NCBI GenBank assembly: GCA_036557185.1
Contig: DATBHZ010000006.1
Span: 9,986-73,985 of the forward strand
Length of the DNA stretch: 64,000 bases
DNA from: DATBHZ01 sp036557185
GTDB lineage: Bacteria; Actinomycetota; Acidimicrobiia; IMCC26256; JAENVU01
Direction of reading: 5' to 3'
Part shown: positions 51,162-59,940 of the stretch, in pieces
Numbering within the stretch: the first letter of the stretch is position 1
Layout: the number at the start of each line of letters is the position of its first letter
Program-made: the position numbers and the translations under genes
The notes under the pieces: model-generated
What the model was told of the DNA's origin: nothing
The model's input: only the letters and a program-made list of their open reading frames with translations
Database searches by the model: none

Positions 51162-53279
51162 ATGCCCACCGAGCTGATCGACCGGATCACCTCGCGGGCC
51201 GAGGCACCAGAGGAGGCGCGCGTCCGGCCGACGATCAGCTTGGCGGAGGTTGCCACGCTTACCTCGGCCGTGGTTGTCGGACTGGTTGCCTTGATCTCGC
51301 TCGTGCTCGCCGAGCTGGGTCGGCAAACGCTTGTTGCGGTGGTAGCGCTGACGGCAGGGGTGGTGCTGATCCTGGCGGTCGTCGCGTGGCGCTCGGAGCG
51401 CATCTCCGTGCGCAAGGACTGGATGGGGACGCTGCCAGTGGTCGTGGGTGGCGGGCTGGCGCTCGTGTTCTTCTTCCCAGGGTTCCAGTACGGCACCGGC
51501 GACCGCGATCCCGGCGTGTACGTGGAGATCGCGTCGGTGATCGCGCGGACCCACGGAAACTCGTTCAGCGACCGCATCTTGGCCGACGGCCTGTTGACCT
51601 CGATCGCCGGCTCGATTTGGCCGGGACTGTGGGTGAAGCCCGGCACGAGCCACACGATTTATCCGCAGTTCTACCACCTGTGGCCCGCGCTGCTCGCGAC
51701 AGCAAAGGAGGCCGGAGGCTTCACAGGGATGTTCAACGTGGCACCGCTCGTCGGTCTCGTCGCGGTCCTGCTCGCTGTGATCACCGCGCGCCGCATCGCG
51801 GGACTCATCGGCGCGTGGACCGTCGCGCTGATCCTCCCGACCAACATGCTCCAGGTGTGGCAGGCGAAGTACCCGAGCGCCGAGATGTTCGGACAGATGC
51901 TGTTCCTCGGAGCAGTGCTCGGCGTCGTGCTCGCCGTGCGAGAGGGCTGGCGAACAGCGGCCGCCATCGCGGGCCTGTTCGTGACCCTCGGCTATCTCGA
52001 GCGGCCGGACGGCGTGTTGCTCGTTGTGGCGGCGTGGTCGGTCGTATGTGCGCTGATCGCCTTCGGGCGTTTCGACGGCCGCGCTCGCTGGTTCACGATT
52101 GGTTTGCTGGTCCCACTCCCGTACGCGCTCTACCAGGCGTACGGGCCGTCCCGCGCGTACACGGCGTCCAACAGCGTGCCAAGCTTGGCAGCGCTGCTCA
52201 GCGGGATGGTGCTGCTCGCGGTGGTCGCGGTCGTCGCGGCACGGGCTCGCGATCGCTGGTCCGGTTTCGTTCGAGTCTTCGACAAAAGGCAGGCTCGGCA
52301 TGCCGTGGGGGCGGCGTACCTCGCACTGTGCGGCGTCTTGTTGGCGCTCGCCTGGTACCGACCGCAGCTCTTCGGCGCCGATTACCGTCGAACAGGAACC
52401 CGCGTCGTCCGTCTCTACAACGAGATCTCGTTCATCAGGCTCACGTGGTTCTTCTCGTTGACGGGCATCGCGCTGATGGTCGCCGGAATTGCGTACGTCT
52501 GCTTCCACCGCTGGCGTTTCGACCGCTGGTTGGTGTGCCTCGCGACGACCGGTCTGCTCACGCTGTATTGCTACGACACGCGCAACTCGCCCTACCTGAT
52601 GTGGTCGACGCGCCGGTTCGTGACGATGGTGGTGCCCGGCATGCTGCTGCTGATGGCATGCGGTACTGCCGGGATCGTGCTCGCAGTGCGCCATATCGCT
52701 CGCATCGTGCATGTGAACGAGCGCATCCGGCTACCCGTGACCGCTGTCGCCGTCTGTGCGCTGGTCGTTGGATTGGCTGTGTTCGGCGCCAGCCAATCGT
52801 GGCCCTTGCGGCACAACGACGAGAATGCGGGATCGGTCGAGGTGGCCACGGAGCTCGCAGCGCTGTCGGGTGACCATCGCGGCGTGTACCTGTTCCAGCA
52901 GGTCGGCGGGTGCTGCGCAGCGCCGTACCTCTTGTTCGGCGGACCGATGACCACGATCGTCAACCAGTCGAGCGCGCTGCTGCCGTCGCCGGGGCCGGCC
53001 GAGGTCGACGCGTTGCAGCGCCTCGTCCAGAAGTACGACCGGCAGGGTCTCCCGGTGTTCTACGTCGCGGACGGAAAGAACGCGCCGCCGGTCATTCCTG
53101 GTGCGAGTGCCACCCGCGTCCGTGAGCTCGCCGGCGCGTTGCCCCACTGGGACGAGACGTTCACGGAGCGGCCGAAGCACCGGCGCGACTACACGTACGA
53201 CATGTCGGTGTACCGGCTTGTCGCGAACCGACCCGCGCCGACGTCCGGTCCTTCCGAGAATTCATCCGGGAGTCAGTGA
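51162..53279 (+). CDS. polytopic membrane protein, GT-C-like glycosyltransferase candidate
   Basis: 705 residues from ATG 51162; ATG 51129 and GTG/ATG codons further up are alternatives. About twelve membrane helices, with the first outer loop carrying GTGDRDPGVYVEIASVIART, an acidic motif like those of GT-C transferases, followed by SHTIYPQFYHLWPALLATA. A C-terminal soluble part of about 130 residues holds FQQVGGCCAAPYLLFGG. Likely uses a lipid-linked sugar on the outer face. The assignment rests on fold pattern and context. Confidence 0.62.
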   Translation: MPTELIDRITSRAEAPEEARVRPTISLAEVATLTSAVVVGLVALISLVLAELGRQTLVAVVALTAGVVLILAVVAWRSERISVRKDWMGTLPVVVGGGLALVFFFPGFQYGTGDRDPGVYVEIASVIARTHGNSFSDRILADGLLTSIAGSIWPGLWVKPGTSHTIYPQFYHLWPALLATAKEAGGFTGMFNVAPLVGLVAVLLAVITARRIAGLIGAWTVALILPTNMLQVWQAKYPSAEMFGQMLFLGAVLGVVLAVREGWRTAAAIAGLFVTLGYLERPDGVLLVVAAWSVVCALIAFGRFDGRARWFTIGLLVPLPYALYQAYGPSRAYTASNSVPSLAALLSGMVLLAVVAVVAARARDRWSGFVRVFDKRQARHAVGAAYLALCGVLLALAWYRPQLFGADYRRTGTRVVRLYNEISFIRLTWFFSLTGIALMVAGIAYVCFHRWRFDRWLVCLATTGLLTLYCYDTRNSPYLMWSTRRFVTMVVPGMLLLMACGTAGIVLAVRHIARIVHVNERIRLPVTAVAVCALVVGLAVFGASQSWPLRHNDENAGSVEVATELAALSGDHRGVYLFQQVGGCCAAPYLLFGGPMTTIVNQSSALLPSPGPAEVDALQRLVQKYDRQGLPVFYVADGKNAPPVIPGASATRVRELAGALPHWDETFTERPKHRRDYTYDMSVYRLVANRPAPTSGPSENSSGSQ

Positions 53280-53290
53280 CGTCGTGACAG

Positions 53291-54640
53291 CTAGAGCTCG
53301 ATCGGCTCGTGCTCGAGCTGCGTGATCAGCGGCTCGATGCTCTCGGGCACGCCACGGCGCATCCGCGCCGCGAGCGTGATGGCCATGAGGCCGGTGCTCA
53401 CGGCGGCCCCCAGGAGGAAGCCGAGCTCGACCCGGAGCTCGAGGTCGGTGATGAGCTTGGCAACGATGGCGAACACGACGATGCCCGCGAGCCACGACCA
53501 CAACGCAGCCCAGTAGCCGCGCAGTGCGAGCAGGGCCTGGGCGATGGTGAGGGCGATGATGAAGACGCCCATACCCGCCGCGAGGAGCGCCAGGTCGCCG
53601 CGCGGGATGTCGAAGGGCGGGAAGAGCTTCTCGCCGACGGGGACACCGATGAGGTACGCGAGCACGGTGCCGAGGACGGCGATCCCGGCCACGATCAGCG
53701 TGAGCTGACGGAGGCCGGTGCGGAAGTCGTCGTGCCGGCCCGCGCCGGCGAGGCCCGCGAGCTTCGGGAGGAGCGTTCCTTGCACGGCCTGGAAGAGCAG
53801 CGGTGGGATCCGCGCGACGAAGAACGCAGAGGTGAACGCCGCGACCGCGGCGGTGTCACCGGGCTGCTTCAGGAAGTTCACGCCGAGCAGCGGTGAGTAG
53901 CCCAGCGCCTGCATGAGTATGGAGCCCCCGAGGAGGAGGAACAGCGCGTTGGAGAGCTCGGAGTAGGGCGCCGGCGGCCCGGGGGTGAGCAGGCCCTTCG
54001 GCCGACGGAGCGAGAACGCGACCGCGACGAAGGGCGACAACGCCATGCACATCCCGTACGCCCCGGCGTTGTTGACGCCGATGATGAGTAGCACGATCGC
54101 GCCGAGGAGCTTTGCGATGCCGTCCACCGCCAGCATCTCACCGTACGGTCGGAAGCGGCCGTTGCCCGACAGCGTGCCGCGCGTCGTGTGCATCGCGTAG
54201 AAGCCGACCAAACCGACCGCTAGAGCGACGACGAGCAGCCAGTTGTCGTGGAATTGGCCGCCGACGTACAGCGGTGCGGTCACGAGGACAATGGCCACCA
54301 TTCCCGCGGTGAGCAGCGCGCCCAGTCGTGCTGCGCGCTGGACGAGCGGGCCGCCGCCGATCCCTTGTGCCTTGCGGTGCGCGAGCGCCCGCCCCACTTC
54401 CTGCTCGAGCGGGAGCATGAGCCCTGGCCCGGCGACGAAGATGAAGCCCCAGAACGCGCCGAACGCTGCGTACTGCGTCTTGTCCAGCCCCGCGTGCGCG
54501 GTGATGACGAAGAGGTAGGCGGTCGCGGCTGCGATGATGAGCCCGGTGCCGACGGCGAATGTGCCCTCCGGCATCGACTCGCGCGCCTTCCCGATGATCC
54601 TGCCTGCGCGATCCTTCACGGCCGGTCTGACGCCCCTCAT
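53291..54640 (-). CDS. MATE/Wzx-like flippase or polysaccharide transporter
   Basis: 449 residues, ATG 54640. Twelve or so membrane helices, including LIIAAATAYLFVITAHAGL, FWGFIFVAGPGLMLPLEQEV, LLVVALAVGLVGFYAMHTTR, FFVARIPPLLFQAVQGTLLP and GFLLGAAVSTGLMAITLAAR. The LPxEQEV after helix 2 and ARIPxxLFQAxQGxLLPKL are patterns of actinobacterial polysaccharide-biosynthesis membrane proteins. It may flip a lipid-linked unit. Convergent with the preceding gene (12-base gap). Confidence 0.72.
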   Translation of the reverse strand: MRGVRPAVKDRAGRIIGKARESMPEGTFAVGTGLIIAAATAYLFVITAHAGLDKTQYAAFGAFWGFIFVAGPGLMLPLEQEVGRALAHRKAQGIGGGPLVQRAARLGALLTAGMVAIVLVTAPLYVGGQFHDNWLLVVALAVGLVGFYAMHTTRGTLSGNGRFRPYGEMLAVDGIAKLLGAIVLLIIGVNNAGAYGMCMALSPFVAVAFSLRRPKGLLTPGPPAPYSELSNALFLLLGGSILMQALGYSPLLGVNFLKQPGDTAAVAAFTSAFFVARIPPLLFQAVQGTLLPKLAGLAGAGRHDDFRTGLRQLTLIVAGIAVLGTVLAYLIGVPVGEKLFPPFDIPRGDLALLAAGMGVFIIALTIAQALLALRGYWAALWSWLAGIVVFAIVAKLITDLELRVELGFLLGAAVSTGLMAITLAARMRRGVPESIEPLITQLEHEPIEL

Positions 54641-54768
54641 CGTCGATGGTTCCCCCGGGCTGAACGGCCCCGCGAAAGCTTACCGGGGCCCCTCCGGGGG
54701 TTCGGGAGCGGGTGAGCGGGGCCGAGGCGGGATGGGCCCTCGTGGTGCAGACCCGCGAGAATGGGTAC

Positions 54769-54858
54769 GTGAAGACGCGCACGCTCATGGTCCTCGCGTT
54801 CATCACCGGGGTGGCGATCCTCGCGGCGTACGCGGTCTGGATCCTCCGACGAGCCTGA
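54769..54858 (+). CDS. 29-residue single-pass membrane protein
   Basis: GTG 54769 opens a 29-codon frame: a short basic start (KTRT), one hydrophobic helix (LMVLAFITGVAILAAYAVWI) and a basic end LRRA. It lies 61 bases before lpd on the same strand. The compact basic-helix-basic design suggests a real micro-protein, but no family is known to me and no ribosome site is obvious. Confidence 0.45.
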   Translation: MKTRTLMVLAFITGVAILAAYAVWILRRA

Positions 54859-54919
54859 CCACCCGGTCCGGTGAGCGACAATGGGCCGTACGCCAAGCGA
54901 CCCGAAGGTGGTGAGCACT

Positions 54920-56299
54920 GTGCCGGATCACTACGACGTCGTGGTGCTGGGCGGTGGGCCCGGTGGCTATGCGGCTGCGCTCTACGGCGCCTCCGCAGGA
55001 CTCTCGATCGCGATGATCGAAGAGCGAGACGTCGGTGGGACGTGCCTCCATCGCGGCTGCATCCCGGCGAAGGAGCTCCTCCAGACCGCGGAGGTGCTCC
55101 GGACCGTGCGCGACGCCAAGGAGTTCGGTGTCGACGCCGGGCAGCCAACGCTCGACCTCGGCACCAGCCTCGCTCGCAAGCAGCAGGTGGTCGACCGTCT
55201 CACGAAGGGTCTGGAGACGCTCCTCAAGGGCCGGAAGGTGACGATCGTGCCCGGGACGGGCACCATCACCGATGCCGCGGCCCACATCGTGGAGGTCGAC
55301 GGCGCGGAGCTGCAGGGTGACGCGCTGATCATCGCGACAGGCTCTTCGCCGCGCCCGTTGCCCGGTCTCGACTTCGACGGCGCGCAGATCCTGTCGTCCG
55401 ACCACGTGCTCGAGCTGGACCAGGTCCCGGCGCGCACCGCGATCATCGGTGGTGGCGCGATCGGATGTGAGTTCGCCTCGTATCTCTCCGACGTCGGGAG
55501 CACTGTGACGGTGCTCGAGATGCTCCCGGGCATCCTCCCGGGTGTCGACTCGCAGGCCTCCGACGTCGTCGCACGAGCGTTCCGCAAGCGCGGGATCAAG
55601 GTGCTCACCGGCGTGCAGGTCGACGGCGTCGACCGCGACCCCGTGCTCGCAGTGCGCTATCAGCACGACGGCGGCCCGGACTCGCTCGAGGTCGACGCGG
55701 TGGTCGTGAGCATCGGGAGGAGCCCGCGTTCCGAAGGCCTCGCGGGGACGGGCATCCAGACCGACGACCGCGGATACGTCATCGTCGACGACCACATGCG
55801 CACGTCCGTTCCCGGCGTGTACGCCGCAGGTGACGTCGTCGCGACGCCCGCGCTCGCGCACGTTGGCTTCGCCGAGGCGATCGTCGCGATCAAGACGATC
55901 GTCGGCGACGAGCAGATCGTGCCGGTCGACTACGACAAGGTGCCCTGGGGCATCTACTGCCACCCGGAGGTCGCGTTCGCGGGCCTCACCGAGGCGGTCG
56001 CACGTGAGCGCGGCTACGACGTCGTCACGTCCGTCGAGCGCTTCGGCGGCAACCCCCGTGCGCTCATCATCGGAGAGCCCGAAGGACTCGTGAAGATCGT
56101 TGCCGAGCGCGACGGCCCGGTGCTCGGCGTGCACATCGCCGGGCCCTGGGCGACAGAGCTGCTCACCGAGGGCTATCTCGCGGTGAACTGGGAGGCGACG
56201 CCTGCCGATATCGGGGCGTTGATCCACCCGCACCCGACGCTGTCGGAGCTGTTCGGTGAGGCCGCGCTCGCGCTCACCGGCCGTTCGCTCCACGGCTAG
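54920..56299 (+). CDS. lpdA: dihydrolipoyl dehydrogenase (E3)
   Basis: 459 residues from GTG 54920; earlier in-frame GTG (54908, 54911) and ATG (54881) codons exist, and the FAD motif starts at once (YDVVVLGGGPGGYAAALYG). Redox-active disulfide GGTCLHRGCIPAKELL, second Rossmann motif TAIIGGGAIGCEFASYLSDV, VYAAGDVVATPALAHVGFAE and dimer-interface active-site LIHPHPTLSELFGEAAL. It reoxidises dihydrolipoyl groups of the E2 encoded directly downstream (25-base gap). Confidence 0.94.
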   Translation: MPDHYDVVVLGGGPGGYAAALYGASAGLSIAMIEERDVGGTCLHRGCIPAKELLQTAEVLRTVRDAKEFGVDAGQPTLDLGTSLARKQQVVDRLTKGLETLLKGRKVTIVPGTGTITDAAAHIVEVDGAELQGDALIIATGSSPRPLPGLDFDGAQILSSDHVLELDQVPARTAIIGGGAIGCEFASYLSDVGSTVTVLEMLPGILPGVDSQASDVVARAFRKRGIKVLTGVQVDGVDRDPVLAVRYQHDGGPDSLEVDAVVVSIGRSPRSEGLAGTGIQTDDRGYVIVDDHMRTSVPGVYAAGDVVATPALAHVGFAEAIVAIKTIVGDEQIVPVDYDKVPWGIYCHPEVAFAGLTEAVARERGYDVVTSVERFGGNPRALIIGEPEGLVKIVAERDGPVLGVHIAGPWATELLTEGYLAVNWEATPADIGALIHPHPTLSELFGEAALALTGRSLHG

Positions 56300-56324
56300 C
56301 GACTGACGAAGAGGAGGGCCAGGC

Positions 56325-57749
56325 GTGGACATCACGATGCCTCAGCTCGGCGAGACCGTCACCGAGGGAACCATCACGCGCTGGATGAAGCAGGTGGGTG
56401 ACACGGTCGCGATCGACGAGCCCCTCTTCGAGGTGTCGACCGACAAGGTGGACTCCGAGGTCCCGTCACCCGTCGCAGGTGTGCTCAGCGAGATCATCGT
56501 GCACGAGGGGGACACCGTCGACGTCGGCGCGCGTCTCGCGGTGATCGGCGAGGGAGCGTCGGCTCCTGCGCAGGAATCCGCGCCCGCGCCGCCAGTCGCG
56601 GAGGCTCCGCCCGCAGCACCACCACCGGAACCGGCGGCAGAGGCCACTCCGCAGCCGGAGCCGTCTCCTGTTCCTCCACCGCCGCGGGCCACGCCTGCTC
56701 CGCCGCCGCCTGCTCCGGCTCCCGCCGCTCCAGCGCCGGCTGCTCCGCCGCCCTCGGGGAACGGCGGGTCCGCTCCTCAGATCACGTCACCGGTCGTCCG
56801 GCACCTGATCGCCGAGCGCGGTCTGGATCCGGGTTCCATCCGCGGGACCGGCGAAGGCGGGCGGATCACCCGGCGCGACGTCATGGCGGCGAGCGCGAGC
56901 GCGGCTCCTCCGAGCGCGCCCCCGAGCGCTCCGCCGCAATCGACCCAGGCTCCGCCGGCACCTCCGCAACCGACCGGCGCCGCCGTGAGCCCCGCGACCG
57001 GTCCTGCCGTGCCGTCGTCGCTACGGCCGTCTGCAGGCGACGAGGTGATCGCGTTCGACAACATCCGTCGTCGCACGGCGGAGCACATGGTGCTCTCGAA
57101 GGCGACCAGCGCGCACGTGTACACGTCGGTCGAGGTCGACTACGAGCGGGTTGATCGGGTGCGGCAGGCACATCAGGCCACGTGGAGGGCCCAGGAGGGA
57201 TTCTCGCTCACCTACCTGCCGTTCATCGTGCGAGCGTTCTGCGACGCGGCACGGGAGTTCCCCAACGTCAACGCGAGCGTCGACGGCGACAGCCTGGTCG
57301 TGCACCACGACCTGCACCTCGGCATCGCCGTCGATCTCGACTACAAGGGGCTCATCGCGCCTGTCATCCGCGGTGTGGACAACAAGCGCATGCGAGCCGT
57401 CGCGCGCGAGATCCGGGATCTCGCCGGACGCGCCCGCTCGAAGCAGCTCGGGCCCGACGAGATCATCGGCGGCACCTTCACGATCACGAACATGGGGCCG
57501 TTCGGGACGCTGATGACCCTGCCGATCATCAATCAGCCGCAGGTCGCGATCCTGGCCACGGACGCGATCCAGAAGCGGGCGGTCGTCGTCGAGGGGCCGG
57601 ACGGCGACGACGCGATTGCCGTGCACCCTGTCGGCGTGCTCGCCCTGGCCTGGGACCATCGCGCGTTCGACGGGGCCTACGCGGCCGGATTCCTGCACGA
57701 GATGCGAGAGATCCTCGAGACGCGGGACTGGGAAGTCGAGCTCGCCTGA
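56325..57749 (+). CDS. sucB: 2-oxoacid dehydrogenase E2 (dihydrolipoamide acyltransferase)
   Basis: 474 residues, GTG 56325 after GAAGAGGAGG. One N-terminal lipoyl domain (about 1-78) with lipoyl Lys in FEVSTDKVDSEVPSPVAG; an Ala/Pro linker; a peripheral-subunit-binding domain VRHLIAERGLDPGSIRGTGE; a second linker; then the catalytic domain (about 240-474) with the His-Asp motif DHRAFDGAYAAGFL. Acetyl versus succinyl specificity cannot be fixed from sequence alone; sucB is the best guess for a one-lipoyl actinobacterial E2. The stop overlaps the LipB-LipA start (ATGA). Confidence 0.9.
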   Translation: MDITMPQLGETVTEGTITRWMKQVGDTVAIDEPLFEVSTDKVDSEVPSPVAGVLSEIIVHEGDTVDVGARLAVIGEGASAPAQESAPAPPVAEAPPAAPPPEPAAEATPQPEPSPVPPPPRATPAPPPPAPAPAAPAPAAPPPSGNGGSAPQITSPVVRHLIAERGLDPGSIRGTGEGGRITRRDVMAASASAAPPSAPPSAPPQSTQAPPAPPQPTGAAVSPATGPAVPSSLRPSAGDEVIAFDNIRRRTAEHMVLSKATSAHVYTSVEVDYERVDRVRQAHQATWRAQEGFSLTYLPFIVRAFCDAAREFPNVNASVDGDSLVVHHDLHLGIAVDLDYKGLIAPVIRGVDNKRMRAVAREIRDLAGRARSKQLGPDEIIGGTFTITNMGPFGTLMTLPIINQPQVAILATDAIQKRAVVVEGPDGDDAIAVHPVGVLALAWDHRAFDGAYAAGFLHEMREILETRDWEVELA

Positions 57750-59398
57750 TGCAGTCCCGACCCGGGTCGCTGGAGGTTCGCTGGCTCGGCAGAGTTCCGT
57801 ATGCCGAGGCCACCGACCTGCAGCGCGCCCTGCACGACACCACCGGGGACTACCTCCTCCTGCTCGAGCACCCGCACGTGTACACGCTCGGCAAGCGCGC
57901 CGACCTGAGCCACGTGCTGGTACCGCCGGAGTCGGTCGGTGCCGAGCTGGTGCGCTCGGACCGCGGCGGCGACGTGACCTATCACGGACCCGGGCAGCTC
58001 GTGGGATATCCGATCGTCACGTTGTCGCCCTCGCCCTCCGGCACGCGGGACGTCGTCGCGTACGTGCGTGCGCTCGAATCGGTGCTGATCGATGCGCTCG
58101 GCTCGCTCGGCGTCGTCGCCGCGCGCGATCCGGAGTACACGGGCGTCTGGGTCGAGGATCGCAAGATCGCTGCGATCGGGGTACGTGTCGCGCGTGGCCG
58201 GACGATGCACGGCTTCGCGCTGAACGTCGACCCGGACCTCTCGATGTTCGGCCACATCGTTCCGTGCGGGATCGCGGACCGCGGGGTGACTTCCATTCGG
58301 GAGGAGCTCGGCGCGCCCGTTCCGATGCCCGAGGTCGTCGACGCGGTGGTGCGAGCGTTCGCGCGCGAGTTCTCGTACGAGGGTCTCGAGCGCCAGGACG
58401 TCAAGGCGCCGGCAGGCACCGGCGACTTGGCACCGTTCTCGCGCGGTGTCGAACCGTCCCGTCCGGTCCGTCTCCTCGGCCGCCTCGCGGCTGCCGGAGT
58501 GGAGGTCCCCGAGGAGCCGGAGCCCAGGCCAGCGTGGATGAGGGTGCGTGCCAACCTGGGCAGCGAGTACCGCGCGCTGCAACGCCTCGTGCGCGAGGAA
58601 GGTCTGCACACCGTGTGCCAGGAGGCGGGCTGCCCGAACATCTACGAGTGCTGGGCCGACAGGACCGCGACGTTCATGATCCTTGGCGAACGGTGCACGC
58701 GCGCCTGCGGGTTCTGCCTCGTCGACACGCGCAAGCCATTGCCGCTCGATCTCGACGAGCCTCAGCGCGTCGCCACGGCGGTCGCGCGGCTCGGGCTGGC
58801 ACACGCAGTCATCACGAGCGTCGCGCGCGACGACGTCGAGGACGGAGGTGCGTCAGTCTTCGCGGAGACGATCGCCTCCATCCGGCGTGAGACGCCCGGG
58901 ACCACGGTCGAGGTCCTGATCCCGGACTGCAAGGGTGACGCCGCGTCGCAGCAGCGGATCTTCGACGCCAGGCCCGACGTCTTGAACCACAACCTCGAGA
59001 CGGTCGCCCGCCTGCAGCGAGCAGCCAGGCCGTCGGCGGGCTACGCACGCTCGCTCACGCTGCTGGCTCGCGCAAAGGCGGCCGGTCTGACGACGAAGTC
59101 GGGCATCATCATGGGTATGGGTGAGGACGAGTCGGAGCTGCATGCGGCGATCCGCGACCTGCGCGCGGTGGGAGTCGACGTGCTGACGCTCGGCCAGTAC
59201 CTGCGTCCGAGCGCCGCCCACCTCCCGGTCGTTCGCTGGTGGCGTCCCGAGGAGTTCGATCGCATCGGTGACTACGCGCGCGGGCTCGGGTTCGCGCATG
59301 TCGAGAGCGGTCCGCTCGTGCGCTCGAGCTATCACGCCCGCGCCGGGGCGGACGCGGCGGTGCACACCGAACGGGCCGCCGCGGGAGCCGTGTCCTGA
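57749..59398 (+). CDS. bifunctional LipB-LipA fusion: octanoyltransferase plus lipoyl synthase
   Basis: 549 residues in one unbroken frame, ATG 57749. Residues 1-215 are LipB: RSDRGGDVTYHGPGQLVGYP, Lys139 in DRKIAAIGVRV, HGFALNVDPDL and Cys173 in VPCGIADRGVTS. A 45-residue Pro/Arg/Glu linker leads to LipA (about 258-549): auxiliary cluster Cys290, 295, 301 (CQEAGCPNIYEC), radical-SAM Cys316, 320, 323 (CTRACGFC) and the terminal RSSYHA with the cluster-ligating Ser. LipB moves octanoate from ACP to the E2 lipoyl domain and LipA inserts the two sulfurs. Both active sites look intact, and no stop, frameshift or separate ribosome site splits the domains. Confidence 0.93.
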   Translation: MQSRPGSLEVRWLGRVPYAEATDLQRALHDTTGDYLLLLEHPHVYTLGKRADLSHVLVPPESVGAELVRSDRGGDVTYHGPGQLVGYPIVTLSPSPSGTRDVVAYVRALESVLIDALGSLGVVAARDPEYTGVWVEDRKIAAIGVRVARGRTMHGFALNVDPDLSMFGHIVPCGIADRGVTSIREELGAPVPMPEVVDAVVRAFAREFSYEGLERQDVKAPAGTGDLAPFSRGVEPSRPVRLLGRLAAAGVEVPEEPEPRPAWMRVRANLGSEYRALQRLVREEGLHTVCQEAGCPNIYECWADRTATFMILGERCTRACGFCLVDTRKPLPLDLDEPQRVATAVARLGLAHAVITSVARDDVEDGGASVFAETIASIRRETPGTTVEVLIPDCKGDAASQQRIFDARPDVLNHNLETVARLQRAARPSAGYARSLTLLARAKAAGLTTKSGIIMGMGEDESELHAAIRDLRAVGVDVLTLGQYLRPSAAHLPVVRWWRPEEFDRIGDYARGLGFAHVESGPLVRSSYHARAGADAAVHTERAAAGAVS

Positions 59399-59940
59399 TG
59401 GCGCGCACACTCGATCGCATCTCGCCCGAGCTCCAGGAGTTCCTCGAGGCCCAGCCTGTGTTCTTCGTCGCGACGGCGCCGAGCGGAGCAGGCGGTCATG
59501 TCAACGTCTCGCCCAAGGGTCTCGACACGTTCCGGGTGCTCGATCCGCAGACCGTCGCGTATCTCGACCTCACCGGCAGCGGCATCGAGACGGTGTCGCA
59601 CCTGCGCCAGAACGGGCGCATCACGCTGATGTTCTGTGCGTTCAACGGCCGTCCCGACATCGTGCGCCTGTCGGGCACGGGCGAGGTGCTGGCCCTGGAT
59701 GATCCCGCCGCTTCCGGGCTCGTCGAGCGGCTCCCGGGCCATCCCGGTGCGCGCTCCGTCATCCACGTAGCGCTCGACCGCATCTCGAGCTCCTGCGGGT
59801 ACGCCGTGCCGCTGATGGACTTCGTCGGGAACCGCGACGAGCTGACCAAGTGGTCGGTCAAGAAGGGCGCCGACGGCCTGGTCGACTACCGGGCCGAGAA
59901 GAACGCCACGAGCGTCGACGGTCTCCCGGGACTCGTGTGA
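59398..59940 (+). CDS. pyridoxamine 5'-phosphate oxidase-family flavin protein
   Basis: 180 residues, ATG 59398 overlapping the fusion gene's stop. Split-barrel flavoprotein pattern: ISPELQEFLEAQPVFFVATA, GHVNVSPKGLDTFRVLDPQT, VAYLDLTGSGIETVSHLRQN and ITLMFCAFNGRPDIVRLSGT. The RISSSCGYAVPLMDFVGNR block recalls the pyridoxamine-oxidase-like branch used by actinobacteria for F420 or FMN chemistry rather than PdxH. Substrate unknown. It is translationally coupled to both neighbours. Confidence 0.85.
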   Translation: MARTLDRISPELQEFLEAQPVFFVATAPSGAGGHVNVSPKGLDTFRVLDPQTVAYLDLTGSGIETVSHLRQNGRITLMFCAFNGRPDIVRLSGTGEVLALDDPAASGLVERLPGHPGARSVIHVALDRISSSCGYAVPLMDFVGNRDELTKWSVKKGADGLVDYRAEKNATSVDGLPGLV

